Source of the DNA: DSYU01 sp963827605
Lineage (GTDB): Bacteria > Chloroflexota > Anaerolineae > Anaerolineales > Anaerolineaceae
NCBI GenBank assembly: GCA_963827605.1
Contig: CAWHBK010000003.1
Span: 124,001 to 188,000 of the forward strand
DNA length: 64,000 nt
Direction: 5' to 3'
Position 1 is the first letter of the stretch, and every line of letters begins with the position of its first letter. Of the stretch, positions 56,266 to 64,000 are shown piece by piece. The notes below the pieces were generated by a model. It made no database searches, was not told where the DNA came from, and saw nothing but the letters and a program-made list of their open reading frames with translations. Position numbers and translations under genes: made by a program.

Positions 56266-57906
56266 TCAATCATGTTCGCCGCCGCCGCCATGACCCTCCT
56301 CTGCATTGCCGGTTGGGTGGCAGGCGATACAGTTGTTGATATTACTGATATTCTCCTCGCGGTGCTGGTTGATGATCTCGTTCTGGTTGTGACAGGTATA
56401 GCAGGTATAGGTGTTGAGCGAGGAAGTATGGCAGTCGCGGCAGCCGATTGCGTCACCGTGGTTGATTGGGAAGGTATGGGCACCATTGAACCCCGCCGGG
56501 AGCCAGGCTGCGGTGGCATGACAGGCGGCGCATTCGGCCGGGAATAGTCCCGCATGGAAGGCGGGTTCTTGATGACAGGCACTACAGGCTGTGGATGTGC
56601 CGCGAAAACCGCTGCTGTGACAGCGCTGGCAGGGGAGGCCGCTGTGCGCTCCGGTCAATGGGAATTGTGATTTCGCATGGTCAAAGGTGATGTTGCTCCA
56701 GGCGTCGGTTGCGTGACAGGCTGCGCAATCTGTGCCAAACTGGCTATTGTGCGCATCGTCTTTGGCGTGGCAGTCGAAGCAGCCGGACGGCGTGCCTTTA
56801 AACACCTGGTTGGTATGGCAGGCGGAACAGGTTACGCTGGTGTGCGCGCCGGTCAGCTTGAAAGCAGCATTGTTATGGTCAAAGGCAGCCGGCTTCCAGG
56901 CAGTGGTTGAATGACACCCGGCACAACCGGCGCCCAGGCTGCCTTTGTGCGCATCATCCTGCTGGTGGCAGCCTGCGCACGGGGTAGGTGCGCCCTGGTA
57001 GGTAAGATCCGTATGGCAGTCCGCGCAGGCGGCTTGCAGGTGCTTTCCGGTTAGCTGGAAGCTCGCTCGGGTATGGTCGAAGGTGGAAGGTTTCCAGCCA
57101 TTGGCGGTATGGCAGGCGGCGCAGCCGGTTCCCAAAGCACCTTGATGGGGGTCATCTTTTTGATGACAGACGGCGCAAGTGGAGGACGTACTGCGCAGCG
57201 CGGCAGGGCTGGTCTGGTTCTGGTGGCAGCCCGCGCAGTCCACCTGCGCGTGTTCCCCGGATAAGGCAAAACGGGCTTTGCTATGATCGAATGCTCCATA
57301 CCGGTCGATCCCATCATGGCAAGCCAGGCACTCCTGCCCGAAGGCCTGCATGTGTTTTTGCATCGTATCATGGCTGGCGCGGGAATGGCAGTCCGCGCAG
57401 ACGGGGTTAACGGGTTCGGTATAACGCTGCGCATGGCAATCCAGGCATGTGAAGGGCGAGCCATCGGCGCGCTGGGCGTGGCCCTTCAGCGAAAAACCGG
57501 TCAGCTCGTGGGGAAAGCTCGCAATGTCCAGACGGGTAAGGCTGGCCTGCGGGCCGTGATGCTCGGTGTGGCACGTCTGGCAGTCGTCACCGGCGGGCTG
57601 CTTTGCCAGTATGCCGTGGAGTGTCTTTGGGTCCGCGAGGTCGGTTTGAATGGTGGTATGGCAGGCCAGGCAGCGGTCGGTCATGCCCAGCGAATCCCAG
57701 GGCGCGGTGTGGCAGGCATCGCATTTTGAGCTCAGTTCGGCGTGCGATCGGACGCCACCAATCACCTGGTTCGTGCGGGCATTGAGATCGCCGGGGGAGA
57801 AAAGCGCGCCTCCTTGAACCAACCCGGCGCCGGCCAGGATGAGAATCGTAACCAGCGCGGCGACCAATCCAGTGGGAGTGAGACAACCGAGCCGTTGTGA
57901 GCGCAT
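56266..57906 (-). CDS. 21-haem c-type cytochrome (cytochrome c3/c7-like multihaem protein)
   Basis: 546 residues with 21 CxxCH haem-binding motifs (first CDACH near residue 62, last CIACH near 526). An uncleaved or signal helix precedes them (GLVAALVTILILAGAGLV). A module of about 62 residues repeats from the middle on, each with motifs of the type CAxCH-CAGCH-CAACH and a conserved AxDHxxAxFxLTGxHxxxxC spacer. The end is His/Gly-rich (EEGHGGGGEHD). Such proteins carry electrons outside the membrane, sometimes over long distances. It is the last gene of a four-gene unit with b-type cytochrome, FAD protein and ferredoxin. AAAGGAG precedes the ATG. Confidence 0.9.
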   Translation of the reverse strand: MRSQRLGCLTPTGLVAALVTILILAGAGLVQGGALFSPGDLNARTNQVIGGVRSHAELSSKCDACHTAPWDSLGMTDRCLACHTTIQTDLADPKTLHGILAKQPAGDDCQTCHTEHHGPQASLTRLDIASFPHELTGFSLKGHAQRADGSPFTCLDCHAQRYTEPVNPVCADCHSRASHDTMQKHMQAFGQECLACHDGIDRYGAFDHSKARFALSGEHAQVDCAGCHQNQTSPAALRSTSSTCAVCHQKDDPHQGALGTGCAACHTANGWKPSTFDHTRASFQLTGKHLQAACADCHTDLTYQGAPTPCAGCHQQDDAHKGSLGAGCAGCHSTTAWKPAAFDHNNAAFKLTGAHTSVTCSACHTNQVFKGTPSGCFDCHAKDDAHNSQFGTDCAACHATDAWSNITFDHAKSQFPLTGAHSGLPCQRCHSSGFRGTSTACSACHQEPAFHAGLFPAECAACHATAAWLPAGFNGAHTFPINHGDAIGCRDCHTSSLNTYTCYTCHNQNEIINQHREENISNINNCIACHPTGNAEEGHGGGGEHD

Positions 57907-57917
57907 CGCATTCTCCT

Positions 57918-58736
57918 TTAGTGAAGCAGGGTCGCGTAATAAAGGGCTCCAACAATGTGGACGAAAGCTGAAATAAACAACGCAATGCCAATTGGGATAT
58001 GGACGGCATGCCAGGTGGCCAGCAAGCGGCGGGCCATTGCCAATGATTCCATCTGGCGATGCAAAACACGGCGCTGCTCGGCAATCCGTTCTAGCTGAGC
58101 CGCCTGGGCGCGCGCGGCGGGAGCCAGGTGGCGCTGCTCACGCTGCCAATCCAGGCGGTGACCGATATCTTGAAAGACTCGCCCGAATACAGAAGCGGTG
58201 CTGCCGTTCTGGACGGAAGGTAAGGGCGTCAGGCGGCGGACGAACACTTGCATTTCGGCCGGTTGTTGGGCCATTTGCTCGGCAAACGCGTCTTCCACCT
58301 GCTGCATTTGCGCGGCCAGCTCGCGGGCCTGCAATTCGACACCATCCGCGGTACGGGGAACGGCGGTGTAGATGTAGCGCCCGATAAAGCCGCTGATCAC
58401 TATAATCAGCGTCAACAGCAAGACCACTCCGGCCAACCCATTGAACTTCCAGGCTGTGTGCAGCAGAACCAGATACGGGCCGACCAGGCCGGTAAAAATG
58501 TGAAACTGCAGCCAGACCGACATTCTCCCCCAGCGCGCGAGGCGGCTGCGTTTGCGCAGAGAGTAGAGGGTCTCGGTTAGCAGCATGAGAATGAAGCCGA
58601 TCACGCCCAGAGAATGCCCAAAAAAACCCTGCGCGGCGGGATAGGATCCCGTGCGAACCACGACACCCGTGTACAACAGGGTGACCAGGAAAATGGTTAA
58701 AAGCGCAAACCACAGCTCACGATTTCTCGGCAGCAT
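57918..58736 (-). CDS. Membrane b-type cytochrome-like protein with a cytoplasmic or external coiled-coil insert
   Basis: 272 residues. Four membrane helices are visible: residues 8-28, 35-60, about 77-120 and 242-268. Histidines in FHIFTGLVGPYLVLLHTAWKF and in LLATWHAVHIPIGIALFISAFVHIVGALYY are placed to bind b haems. Between them lies a helical insert of about 90 residues rich in Ala, Gln and Glu (ELAAQMQQVEDAFAEQM). It lies between the FAD protein (20-nt overlap) and the multihaem cytochrome and would pass electrons across the membrane. No exact family name was recognised. Confidence 0.75.
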   Translation of the reverse strand: MLPRNRELWFALLTIFLVTLLYTGVVVRTGSYPAAQGFFGHSLGVIGFILMLLTETLYSLRKRSRLARWGRMSVWLQFHIFTGLVGPYLVLLHTAWKFNGLAGVVLLLTLIIVISGFIGRYIYTAVPRTADGVELQARELAAQMQQVEDAFAEQMAQQPAEMQVFVRRLTPLPSVQNGSTASVFGRVFQDIGHRLDWQREQRHLAPAARAQAAQLERIAEQRRVLHRQMESLAMARRLLATWHAVHIPIGIALFISAFVHIVGALYYATLLH

Positions 58737-60054
58737 TGGAGGTTCTCCCTTGATCCCAATAGGCTTTCAGGGTGGTGGAAAGGTTTCCGGGGGTCAGGAT
58801 TGCCTGGCGGATTGGCGTGATATCAACCTGCTGGGCGACCATCTTTTGCAGGGGCAGCGAGAACTCCTGATCCCCCATGATCACCGCTCCCAACAGGCGC
58901 CGGTCGCCGACCAGGATGCGTAAACGATTCGTATCCGAGTGCGTTTCCGCGACGGTGTGGATAGGAAGCTGGCGCCAGGTTTCGCTGTCACCCCGCGCAA
59001 TGCCAGACAGGGAGGGATCGCTGCCATTTCCAACAGTGCCGATGATGGTGGTGGTAAGCCCGGCCAGGCGGGTGATGTTGAGCGGAGCATTTTTCCGGTA
59101 TTGAGTCGTTTGGGCGGCCATGTTGCGACCGGCGGCAATTCCCTGTTCTCGAGCGGTGCTCCACAACGTGTCTAATACGCTTTGCCCGCTGAAAGGGTCA
59201 AACACCTGGGCAACATCCCCGGCGGCAAAGATATCGGGCGCGCTGGTTTGGAGCTGCTCGTCGACGAGGATGCCGCGCTCGACGCGCAGGCCGGCATCCA
59301 CAGCCAGCGCCATGCGCGGGCGAACGCCAATCGCATAAGCGACGATCTGGCAGCGCAGCTCCTGACCATCTTTTGCGCGTACACCGGTCACCCCTTTTGG
59401 GCCGCCAAGAATTTGGGCCAATTCTGCCTGGTAATGGAGGTGCACGCCTTCGTGTTTCAAGCGTGATTCGACAATGCTTGATTCGGTTTCGTCCAACACG
59501 TTGTTCCAATATCGGGCGCCGCGCAGAAAGTAATGCACCTGGATTCCGCGCGCGCGCAGGCCTTCGACCAGCTCAAGCGCTGTGATCCCTCCGCCTACGA
59601 CTACCGCCGTGGAAGCCCGGCGACTGCATTTGAGGATCAGGCGCGCGTCTTCCAGGTTATCCAGCTTTACCACACCGGGCAGGTTGGCTCCGGGCACGTT
59701 TAGTGCGGCGGCCTGTGACCCGGTGGCGATCAGCAGGCGATCATAGACGAGGGTGGCATGGTTATTTAAGAGTACGCGATGCCCGATAGGATCAATTTTT
59801 TCGATGCGCCCATTATGCCAGCGCAGGTGTAGATCGTGGAGATCTTTTTTATTGAAGGGAAATAACAGGCTTTCCCCCAGTTCACCGGTCAGGTAATAAG
59901 CCAGGCCAGGGCGCGAGTAATACCCGGCGGAATCATCGGATACCAGGTTGATTTCACCGGCGCTATCTTTTGCCCGGATCGCCTGAGCAGCCGCAATTCC
60001 GGCTACGCCTGAACCGATTATGATGTAGCGACGGGGTGGTTGTTGCGCCATCAT
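58717..60054 (-). CDS. FAD/NAD(P)-dependent pyridine nucleotide oxidoreductase
   Basis: 445 residues. FAD-binding start YIIIGSGVAGIAAAQAIRAKD, second Rossmann fold VVVGGGITALELVEGL, and the closing DIFAAGDVAQV. It resembles the flavin part of assimilatory nitrite reductase and of rubredoxin or ferredoxin reductases. The N-terminal gene overlaps a two-cluster ferredoxin by 4 nt (ATGA) and its end overlaps the b-cytochrome gene by 20 nt. The arrangement suggests NAD(P)H or ferredoxin oxidation coupled to the membrane cytochrome. C-terminal residues contain no further Fe-S motif. Confidence 0.85.
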   Translation of the reverse strand: MMAQQPPRRYIIIGSGVAGIAAAQAIRAKDSAGEINLVSDDSAGYYSRPGLAYYLTGELGESLLFPFNKKDLHDLHLRWHNGRIEKIDPIGHRVLLNNHATLVYDRLLIATGSQAAALNVPGANLPGVVKLDNLEDARLILKCSRRASTAVVVGGGITALELVEGLRARGIQVHYFLRGARYWNNVLDETESSIVESRLKHEGVHLHYQAELAQILGGPKGVTGVRAKDGQELRCQIVAYAIGVRPRMALAVDAGLRVERGILVDEQLQTSAPDIFAAGDVAQVFDPFSGQSVLDTLWSTAREQGIAAGRNMAAQTTQYRKNAPLNITRLAGLTTTIIGTVGNGSDPSLSGIARGDSETWRQLPIHTVAETHSDTNRLRILVGDRRLLGAVIMGDQEFSLPLQKMVAQQVDITPIRQAILTPGNLSTTLKAYWDQGRTSNAAEKS

Positions 60055-60320
60055 TTGGCGGCCTCGTCTTTGAAGAGGTGGGTGCGCTCAAAGCGCAGCG
60101 CAACCCGCGGGCAGCGATTAACGCATTCACCGCAGGTCAGGCAGTGACTGTCGCGGACGGGCTCGCCTGACCAGGCATGCCGCCGAACATCGATGCCCAG
60201 CGGGCAGTTATAGGAACAGATCCCGCACTGCACGCAGCGGCCTGGCTCGGGAACGACATAGGCAGCTGCCAGTGCATCCCGGCGGTTTTGATCCGCTTGG
60301 AAAAAGTCTTTCAGGTTCAT
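60051..60320 (-). CDS. Two-cluster 4Fe-4S ferredoxin-type protein
   Basis: 89 residues from MNLKDFFQAD at 60320; a TTG start 10 codons earlier is open but less likely. Two complete 4Fe-4S motifs occur: CVQCGICSYNCP and CLTCGECVNRCP, separated by 29 residues with a DVRRHAWSGEPVRDSHC linker. The first gene of the redox operon, overlapping the FAD protein by ATGA. It probably feeds or accepts electrons for the flavin subunit. The arrangement recalls HdrC-like or GltD-type iron-sulfur subunits. Confidence 0.88.
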   Translation of the reverse strand: MNLKDFFQADQNRRDALAAAYVVPEPGRCVQCGICSYNCPLGIDVRRHAWSGEPVRDSHCLTCGECVNRCPRVALRFERTHLFKDEAAK

Positions 60321-60514
60321 TTTAGGTGATGGATATTCCCCGTATAACAATAATCAGGAAGGTCTTCGGAAATTGTACGCCAGGAACGGCCAGGATACAA
60401 CCGGTATGGAGCAATCATTGTAAAATAGGGGAAGTTGTATTTGATTCTTTTGCGTTGCCCCGATATTCATGAAACCATTCCCTGGTTTTGATTTTAACTG
60501 TAAAGGAAAACTTG

Positions 60515-61264
60515 ATGAGCCAAACCCATTTCGCATGGCCTAAGGGCTGCCGGGCAGCCGTTAGCCTTTCGTATGATGACGGCATCCCCAACCATCCGCA
60601 GCTGGTCGCCCCGATGCTTGAAGAACACGGGCTGCGCGGCACCTTTTATGTGCCGATCAAAGACGATGTAATGCAAAATCCACTTCCGTGGCGCGCGATG
60701 GCCGGTCGCGGTCACGAACTGGGCAACCATACGGTATTCCACCCCTGCTGGTCGGTGGGAGGCAAGTATGCGGATTGGCTGCCAGACCAATTCAACCTGG
60801 AGCATTATGACGCGGAACGCTGGTTGGACGAAATCCACACGGCCAACCAGGCCCTGGAGCTGGTCGACGGCCGGAGCGAGCGTACCTTTGGCAACACCTG
60901 CTTCGACAATTACATGGGGCCTGAGGAAGACCCGGTTTGCCTGGAGCCGTTGATCGCGCAGGTGTTTCTTGCCGCGCGCGGCGAGGCAACCGGCAGGCCG
61001 GTTAATCTGGCCGCCGTAAATTACAATAATCTTGGCACCATCTGGGCCGACAGGCGCTCGTTTGAGGATTTTACCGGGGAACTGCAAGAGATCGCCGACA
61101 ATGGGGGCTGGGTGATTTACACATTCCATGGGGTTGGAGAAACGGCGCATAACCATCACATCCGTGTTCGAGAGCACCGGCGGCTGCTGGAGTTCTTGCG
61201 CGACAACGCGAAGCAGTACTGGACCGCGCCTGTAATCGATGTGGTCAGGCGGTTAAAGAAATAG
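60515..61264 (+). CDS. Polysaccharide deacetylase family protein
   Basis: 249 residues from MSQTHFAWPKGCRAAVSLSYDDG, with AAGGAAAA before the ATG; the frame opens nine codons earlier. NodB-type motifs: SYDDG (catalytic and metal aspartates), RGTFYVP, and HELGNHTVFHP (metal histidines). The later part YTFHGVG and ITPVIDVVRRL-like ending complete the CE4 fold. No signal peptide is visible, so the substrate may be intracellular. Members of this short group are common near carbohydrate genes and often act on small or unknown N- or O-acetyl sugars. Confidence 0.85.
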   Translation: MSQTHFAWPKGCRAAVSLSYDDGIPNHPQLVAPMLEEHGLRGTFYVPIKDDVMQNPLPWRAMAGRGHELGNHTVFHPCWSVGGKYADWLPDQFNLEHYDAERWLDEIHTANQALELVDGRSERTFGNTCFDNYMGPEEDPVCLEPLIAQVFLAARGEATGRPVNLAAVNYNNLGTIWADRRSFEDFTGELQEIADNGGWVIYTFHGVGETAHNHHIRVREHRRLLEFLRDNAKQYWTAPVIDVVRRLKK

Positions 61265-61283
61265 ATTAAGAAGCCTTCAGAAG

Positions 61284-61324
61284 CGGGTGCGAAGGGTGGA
61301 GCGAAGCCGTACCCTTCGCACCCG
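61284..61324. terminator. Stem-loop between convergent deacetylase and rsgA genes
   Basis: CGGGTGCGAAGGGT (61284-61297) pairs with ACCCTTCGCACCCG (61311-61324) around a 13-nt loop. Its place between two convergent stops, 20 nt and 12 nt away, fits a shared terminator. Confidence 0.65.
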
Positions 61325-61335
61325 GCTGCATGGTC

Positions 61336-62323
61336 TTACTCGTGTAACAGTTTCAGATAACTTTGATAGCGCTGGGGATCAACTTTTCCAGCATTGACGG
61401 CTTTGCGGACGGCGCAGCCGGGTTCATGCTCGTGCTGGCAGTTGGATTGAAACTGGCAGCCGCCGATCAGTGGGCGCATCTCCGGGAACAGGCGCTGCCA
61501 GCCCGCCTTCAGGAATGTTCCATAAACTAAATTCGCGCATCCCGGGCGTATCAACAACCGCGCCGCCTGCTTCGAGGGGAAACATTTCCAGGTGGGTGGT
61601 GGTATGGCGGCCCTTCCCGATTTCCCCCAAGCCAACCGCGCTGATTTTTATGCCCAACCCGGGCTGGATGGCATTGAGCAAACTACTTTTGCCAACGCCA
61701 GACTTGCCCATCAGGATCGAGAGACGACCGGCCAATGCCTGGCGTGCTTCAGCGATCCCGCGATCTTCGTTGGTACTGGTCAGAATGATCTGGTAACCAA
61801 CCTGGTGATAGATGGTTAGCTGTTGTTCTAATTCGGCTTCATCGACCAGGTCCAACTTGGTCATGCAGATTACCGCGGGCAGGTTGGCCGATTCGGCGGT
61901 GACCAGGTAGCGGTCGAGCAGGGCCCACTTAGGCGCGGGTTTGGCAGCGGCGAAGACGATTACCACCTGGTCAACGTTGGCAACCAGTACCTGCTCCAGT
62001 GGAATTTTTCCGGCCGCGCGGCGGGAAAGCTGGGATTTCCGCGGCAGCACGTTGTGGATCACGCCGGTGCCGTCACCGGCAGAAATGAATGCAACCTGAT
62101 CGCCTACCGCGATCGGGTCGATAACTTCGATATCTTCCACACGCTGGACGCGGTGATGAAGCGAGGTGGGCGCCGCGGTGGGGTAGATGAGCGTCTTGCG
62201 CAGACGGCTGGAGATTCCGCAGGGGATGGTCTTCCCATCAACCTGAACAAGGTAATGACCACGGTCTTTGCGAACAACCATGCCTGTTTCCGGCGCGGTG
62301 AATTGCGTGTTATCCAAATGCAT
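61336..62323 (-). CDS. rsgA: Ribosome small subunit-dependent GTPase RsgA, one frameshift
   Basis: About 328 residues after repair, from ATG at 62323. OB fold (TGMVVRKDRGHYLVQVDG), then a circularly permuted GTPase: TKLDLVDE (G4), LTSTN (G5), MGKSGVGKSSLLNAI (G1), GRHTTTH (G2) and VDTPGMREF (G3), and a C-terminal zinc site GGCQFQSNCQHEHEPGC. One extra G near 61516 separates the zinc domain from the GTPase. RsgA helps 30S maturation. Its ATG overlaps the stop of a small upstream gene (TAATG). Confidence 0.9.
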
Positions 62324-62594
62324 TAAAATCCTTCTTTTTTGATAAACAAAGCGTATTCGGTAGAAAATAAAAATGCCACGAGCAGCGTGGCAAGCTTGCC
62401 TGGAAACAAAAGGTCCGGAACGAAGGTCCAGGCTGATGTTTCCGGATGGCAATAAAAAAGCCACGGGGCAAGTGCACCCGCGGCAATAATCATTCGAAAA
62501 GAAGCGCCAAGGCTATGGCGACGCCTATCTACCGGACGGTAAGGTGCACTCGCAAAGGAATGGGAAATATTACCTGTTTTTGGCTCATCGTCAT
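62323..62594 (-). CDS. Small membrane protein upstream of rsgA, start unclear
   Basis: The last 57 residues are clear: MIIAAGALAPWLFYCHPETSA, then a second hydrophobic stretch LFPGKLATLLVAFLFSTEYALF and KKEGF. The stop overlaps the rsgA start (TAATG), indicating coupled translation. The N-terminal part is uncertain. The open frame runs up to a TTG at 62664, but that TTG is the -35 box of a good promoter, so it cannot be the start. A GGAGG at 62608-62612 precedes ATG at 62594 in another frame, which reads into the hydrophobic IGVAIALALLF before a shift. A frame error in the first 30 codons is therefore probable. No family recognised. Confidence 0.5.
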
Positions 62595-62635
62595 CCTCGC
62601 TTGTGCGCCTCCTTTCCGTATAATTTGCTAGATTA

Positions 62636-62664
62636 ATTTTAGCCGGTTTCAGAGTAAAAGTCAA
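62636..62664 (-). promoter_or_regulatory. Sigma70-type promoter for the small membrane gene and rsgA
   Basis: TTGACT (62664-62659) and TAAAAT (62641-62636) on the minus strand are separated by exactly 17 nt. Transcription would start near 62629, ahead of the ribosome site at 62608-62612. It is the clearest promoter read in the window. Confidence 0.6.
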
Positions 62665-62774
62665 ACTTTAATGATACACTAAAGGAACACCCAACCAAAA
62701 GCAGCTTCTGCTTTCGTTTGATCCTTGATCCTCCCAGAAAATCACCCAAACGCCTCATTAGACATGGAGGAAGA

Positions 62775-63122
62775 ATGCAAGCTGAAAAACGTAGAGAACC
62801 CCGCCGGCACCTGATCTTTTACTTGAAAGTTGTGCATCCGGAATCGAGCGAATTAATCGGTCACCTGGTGGACATATCGCCCATTGGCATGATGATCATT
62901 TGTGAAAATGAGCTGGCGGTTGGCCAAAAGATCCCGGTCCGGTTGATTTTGCCGGCCGTTTTTGAGGCAGCCAGGCATCTGGATGTGGTCGGTGAAACCA
63001 TCTGGTGCCATAAGGATGTCAACCCCAATTATTTCGCGGTCGGCTTTCGATTTTCGCCCCCATCTCCAGAAGCTGCTTTGGTGATTGGGGATCTGGTACG
63101 ATCGTTCGGTTTCCAGGATTGA
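62775..63122 (+). CDS. PilZ-domain protein
   Basis: 115 residues from ATG at 62775 (GGAGGA upstream); the frame opens 19 codons earlier. Carries RREPRRHLIFYLKV, the RxxxR arginines that bind cyclic di-GMP, then HLVDISPIGMMI, the D/NxSxxG motif, and a beta barrel with VGFRFSPPSPEAALVI. A stand-alone PilZ receptor is inferred. The HD-GYP protein elsewhere in the window could act on the same second messenger. Confidence 0.85.
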   Translation: MQAEKRREPRRHLIFYLKVVHPESSELIGHLVDISPIGMMIICENELAVGQKIPVRLILPAVFEAARHLDVVGETIWCHKDVNPNYFAVGFRFSPPSPEAALVIGDLVRSFGFQD

Positions 63123-63135
63123 GCCAGCCTGTTTT

Positions 63136-64000
63136 TTATGGCTGGCGCAGGGGCCACACTTTTTTCGCCATGAGAACCGGCTCGCCCGTGTCTGCATCGC
63201 GCTCGATTTGACCTTCGATGATCAGCGGCTGCGTGGCAGGAAACTGAGCCGTTTGCATCCGGCGAAAAACATCAGGGAGGATGATTACATCGAGGATCCC
63301 CTCCAGGTCTTCGAGGGTCATTAAAGCCATCCGCTCGCGGGTGGGGGTGTTGGTGCGGTGTACGATCAGGCGCATCCCGGCCACGCGTACCGTCTCGCCC
63401 AATTTTGCCGCGGCTTCCACGGTGGAAATAACGCCCGCGCTAACCATAAGGGTGGTGAAAGCCTCTAATGGGTGCGCGTCCAGGCTGGCGCCCAACAGCG
63501 CCTGTTGGGCGGTCACCTTCTGGCTCACATCCCAGTCCTCGCCCGATGGCTCGCTCAGGTCAAAAAGGGACAGCTGACCCAGACGCGGCTGGCCGGTGGA
63601 AAGCTCGCGCAGCAAATCGGGGATGGCGCCGAGCCCCTCCAAAGCGCCGACCTGGATCAGATTTTCCGCTTCCTGCAGGCGCGGGTTGGCCTTCGAAAGA
63701 AAATCGGCCAGGTTGTGGAAAGGGCGGTGCCGCAAGATGCGCTCCTGCGTGCGGTGGGTCAGGCCGCGGACCTGGTCGAGGCCCATATAGAGCACGGGAG
63801 CGCCGGCGCGGTATACCACTGCGAACTGCGGCAAAGCAAAGTTAATGTGGGGAGGCCGCACGGTGAACCCAAGGCGGCGGGCTTCGCTTAGATAGATGGA
63901 TTGGGGATAAAACCCGCCCCAGTTGGCCAATACCGCGGCGATAAATTCAGCCGGATAGTGCGCCTTGCACCAGGCCGAGCGCCAGGCAACCTGGGCATAC
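63136..64000 (-). CDS. DNA polymerase III alpha subunit-type (DnaE/ImuC-like), 3' part
   Basis: The frame runs off the right end of the window; only about the last 287 residues are seen. YAQVAWRSAWCKAHYPAEFIAAVLANWGGFYP, ARRLGFTVRPPHINFAL and YMGLDQVRGL belong to the finger/thumb-HhH part of bacterial C-family polymerases. The C-terminal OB-fold domain follows (VRVAGMRLIVHRTNTPTRERMALMTLEDLEGILDVIILPDVF). The protein ends shortly after the OB domain without a tau-binding extension, as in the ImuC/DnaE2 or other shorter paralogues. Which of the two it is needs the upstream part. Confidence 0.82.
   Translation of the reverse strand, partial: YAQVAWRSAWCKAHYPAEFIAAVLANWGGFYPQSIYLSEARRLGFTVRPPHINFALPQFAVVYRAGAPVLYMGLDQVRGLTHRTQERILRHRPFHNLADFLSKANPRLQEAENLIQVGALEGLGAIPDLLRELSTGQPRLGQLSLFDLSEPSGEDWDVSQKVTAQQALLGASLDAHPLEAFTTLMVSAGVISTVEAAAKLGETVRVAGMRLIVHRTNTPTRERMALMTLEDLEGILDVIILPDVFRRMQTAQFPATQPLIIEGQIERDADTGEPVLMAKKVWPLRQP

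Noticed and set aside
56239..57729. Several plus-strand open frames of 60-148 codons opposite the 21-haem cytochrome
   Set aside because: They mirror the repeated CxxCH codons, have no ribosome sites and show repetitive Ala/Gly/Val composition.

Overview
The window looks like a piece of a Chloroflexota genome, most likely class Anaerolineae, probably from a metagenome or draft assembly. Pointers are the moderately high GC content, secreted lipoproteins with Pro/Thr-rich linkers (PTATALPTATASP, TPTPTQTVTVTPT), an RodZ-like protein with the same linker style, and a methylmalonyl-CoA mutase/epimerase pair. This assignment is inference. No rRNA, tRNA, CRISPR array or insertion sequence was recognised.

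Layout. (1) 0.2-14.8 kb, plus strand: a tightly packed run of P-loop ATPases (one with a winged-helix DNA-binding tail, one with an Ig/CARDB-like domain) running 7 nt later into a six-subunit complex related to hydrogenase-4 and complex I. Its catalytic subunits have lost every NiFe-ligating and N2-cluster cysteine, while the membrane proton-path residues are kept. This is the most interesting locus. (2) 15-24 kb: a coiled-coil membrane protein, small hypotheticals, a YgbA-type protein, a GT1 glycosyltransferase, an AT-rich islet with a His-tailed DMT transporter, a GH4 glycosidase, a lipoprotein and a GH3 beta-glycosidase. (3) 24-31.5 kb, minus strand: site-2 protease, rimO, RodZ-like protein with two HTH domains, rplI, a large membrane protein and a DUF1786 protein. 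(4) 31.7-33.8 kb: methylmalonyl-CoA mutase and epimerase. (5) 34-41 kb: membrane proteins, a fatty-acid hydroxylase and a MoxR-DUF58-DUF4129 cluster. (6) 41-48.3 kb: HD-GYP protein, GH31 glucosidase, DUF2721, alpha/beta hydrolase, RecD2. (7) 48.3-51.3 kb: Gfo/Idh/MocA, SDR and lycopene cyclase, translationally coupled and leading into recD2. (8) 51.5-56.2 kb: molybdopterin-domain lipoprotein, ABC-F ATPase, lipoprotein, MATE-like protein. (9) 56.3-60.3 kb: a redox operon of ferredoxin, FAD oxidoreductase, b-type membrane cytochrome and a 21-haem cytochrome c. (10) 60.5-64 kb: polysaccharide deacetylase, rsgA, PilZ protein and the 3' part of a DnaE-type polymerase running off the window.

Sequence quality matters for reading this annotation. 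About twenty places show an otherwise well-conserved gene changing frame, nearly always by one extra base. The most affected are GH4, GH31, methylmalonyl-CoA mutase, DUF58, RecD2, RsgA, MoxR and two subunits of the complex-I-like operon. I read these as mostly assembly or sequencing insertions, so broken genes are given as single spanning features with the frame-change sites named.
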